Source: Treponema sp. UBA937 (GTDB lineage Bacteria; Spirochaetota; Spirochaetia; Treponematales; Breznakiellaceae). From it: a DNA stretch of 14,300 bases. Shown here in pieces: positions 14,121 to 14,300 of the stretch (its first letter is position 1; every line of letters starts with the position of its first letter). The notes beneath the pieces were generated by a model. The model searched no databases and was not told where the DNA came from. It saw only the letters and a list, made by a program, of their open reading frames with translations. Location of the stretch: positions 1 to 14,300 of the forward strand of contig DBDH01000035.1 of the NCBI GenBank assembly GCA_002293455.1, in the 5' to 3' direction. Both the position numbers and the translations under genes were made by a program.

Positions 14121-14176
14121 AGAAGCTGTTTCAAAAACGGAAGTTTTGAAACAGCCTGTATTTTGAAATAGCTTCT
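14121..14176. repeat. Nested, mutually exclusive hairpins upstream of the mannosidase gene
   Basis: The arm agaagctgtttcaaaa (14121-14136) can pair with ttttgaaacagc (14144-14155, 12 of 12) or with ttttgaaatagcttct (14161-14176, 15 of 16). The two pairings exclude each other. The structure begins 6 nt upstream of the mannosidase Shine-Dalgarno sequence. It resembles the palindromes at 3-188 in its CAAAA...GTTTTG inner part. Confidence 0.6.
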
Positions 14177-14204
14177 ATAAAAAAATTTAGAATACATTTG
14201 TGCT

Positions 14205-14231
14205 AAACCCCAAAAACGTATTTCGGGGTTT
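14205..14231. repeat. Hairpin near the right end of the window
   Basis: aaacccc (14205-14211) pairs with ggggttt (14225-14231), and three further A-T pairs extend the stem after one mismatch. No strong T run follows on either strand. It could belong to the end of a gene beyond the window. In 14232-14300 I see only a 5-bp hairpin, gcacg/cgtgc, and no gene. Confidence 0.4.
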
Positions 14232-14300
14232 ATTCGTGTTGAGGGTTTAATACCTTCTGCACGCTTACACGTGCGAGCCTTGGGGCGTTCCTAAAATCTC

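Noticed and set aside
14105..14204. Mannosidase promoter around TATTCT / TATAGA on the minus strand
   Set aside because: The region is A/T rich, but no -35 box with acceptable spacing was found, so no promoter is called.

Overview
The window looks like a chromosomal segment of a spirochaete, most likely a Treponema-type organism. This is inferred from the combination of families: a short glycine-poor RRM protein, an excisionase-type HTH fused to a PTS EIIA domain, a Memo-family protein, an NFACT protein, a WD40-like lipid-anchored or membrane-anchored protein next to an M23-like protein, and a large GH38 mannosidase. No rRNA, tRNA, CRISPR array, prophage or intact transposase gene was seen.

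Layout. Positions 1-193 hold three palindromic hairpins that share a core. Positions 194-3070 (minus strand) are a three-gene unit: a membrane-anchored beta-propeller protein, a secreted M23-like protein whose metal site is degenerate, and a zinc-ribbon SAM methyltransferase. This unit starts from a divergent promoter region at 3119-3154, which also drives cytidine deaminase (cdd) on the plus strand. An HTH-EIIA fusion gene with its own promoter follows (3725-4372). A secreted transglutaminase-like gene (4384-5571, minus) converges on it and is divergent from a RluA-type pseudouridine synthase (5650-6318, plus).

Positions 6305-10393 (minus strand) form a compact gene run, read in the order RRM RNA-binding protein, 3-methyladenine DNA glycosylase I (tag), undecaprenyl-diphosphatase (uppP), NFACT/RqcH-like protein and a divergent Memo-family protein. 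A good sigma70-type promoter lies before the RRM gene, with a leader of about 200 nt. The products suggest housekeeping and stress functions (RNA binding, alkylation repair, lipid-carrier recycling, ribosome rescue) rather than one pathway.

Positions 10642-10876 hold what looks like a small non-autonomous mobile element: 19-bp terminal inverted repeats, flanked by an 8-bp direct repeat, with no coding capacity. Positions 10958-14104 (minus) encode a cytoplasmic GH38 alpha-mannosidase. Its upstream region (14105-14300) contains nested, mutually exclusive hairpins of the same style as those at the left end.

The window is mostly ordinary housekeeping DNA. The best candidates for something less described are the inverted-repeat element at 10642-10876, the covarying palindrome family at both ends, the direct repeats in the promoter of the HTH-EIIA gene, and two proteins (M23-like, Memo-like) that keep the fold signatures but have lost key metal-site residues.
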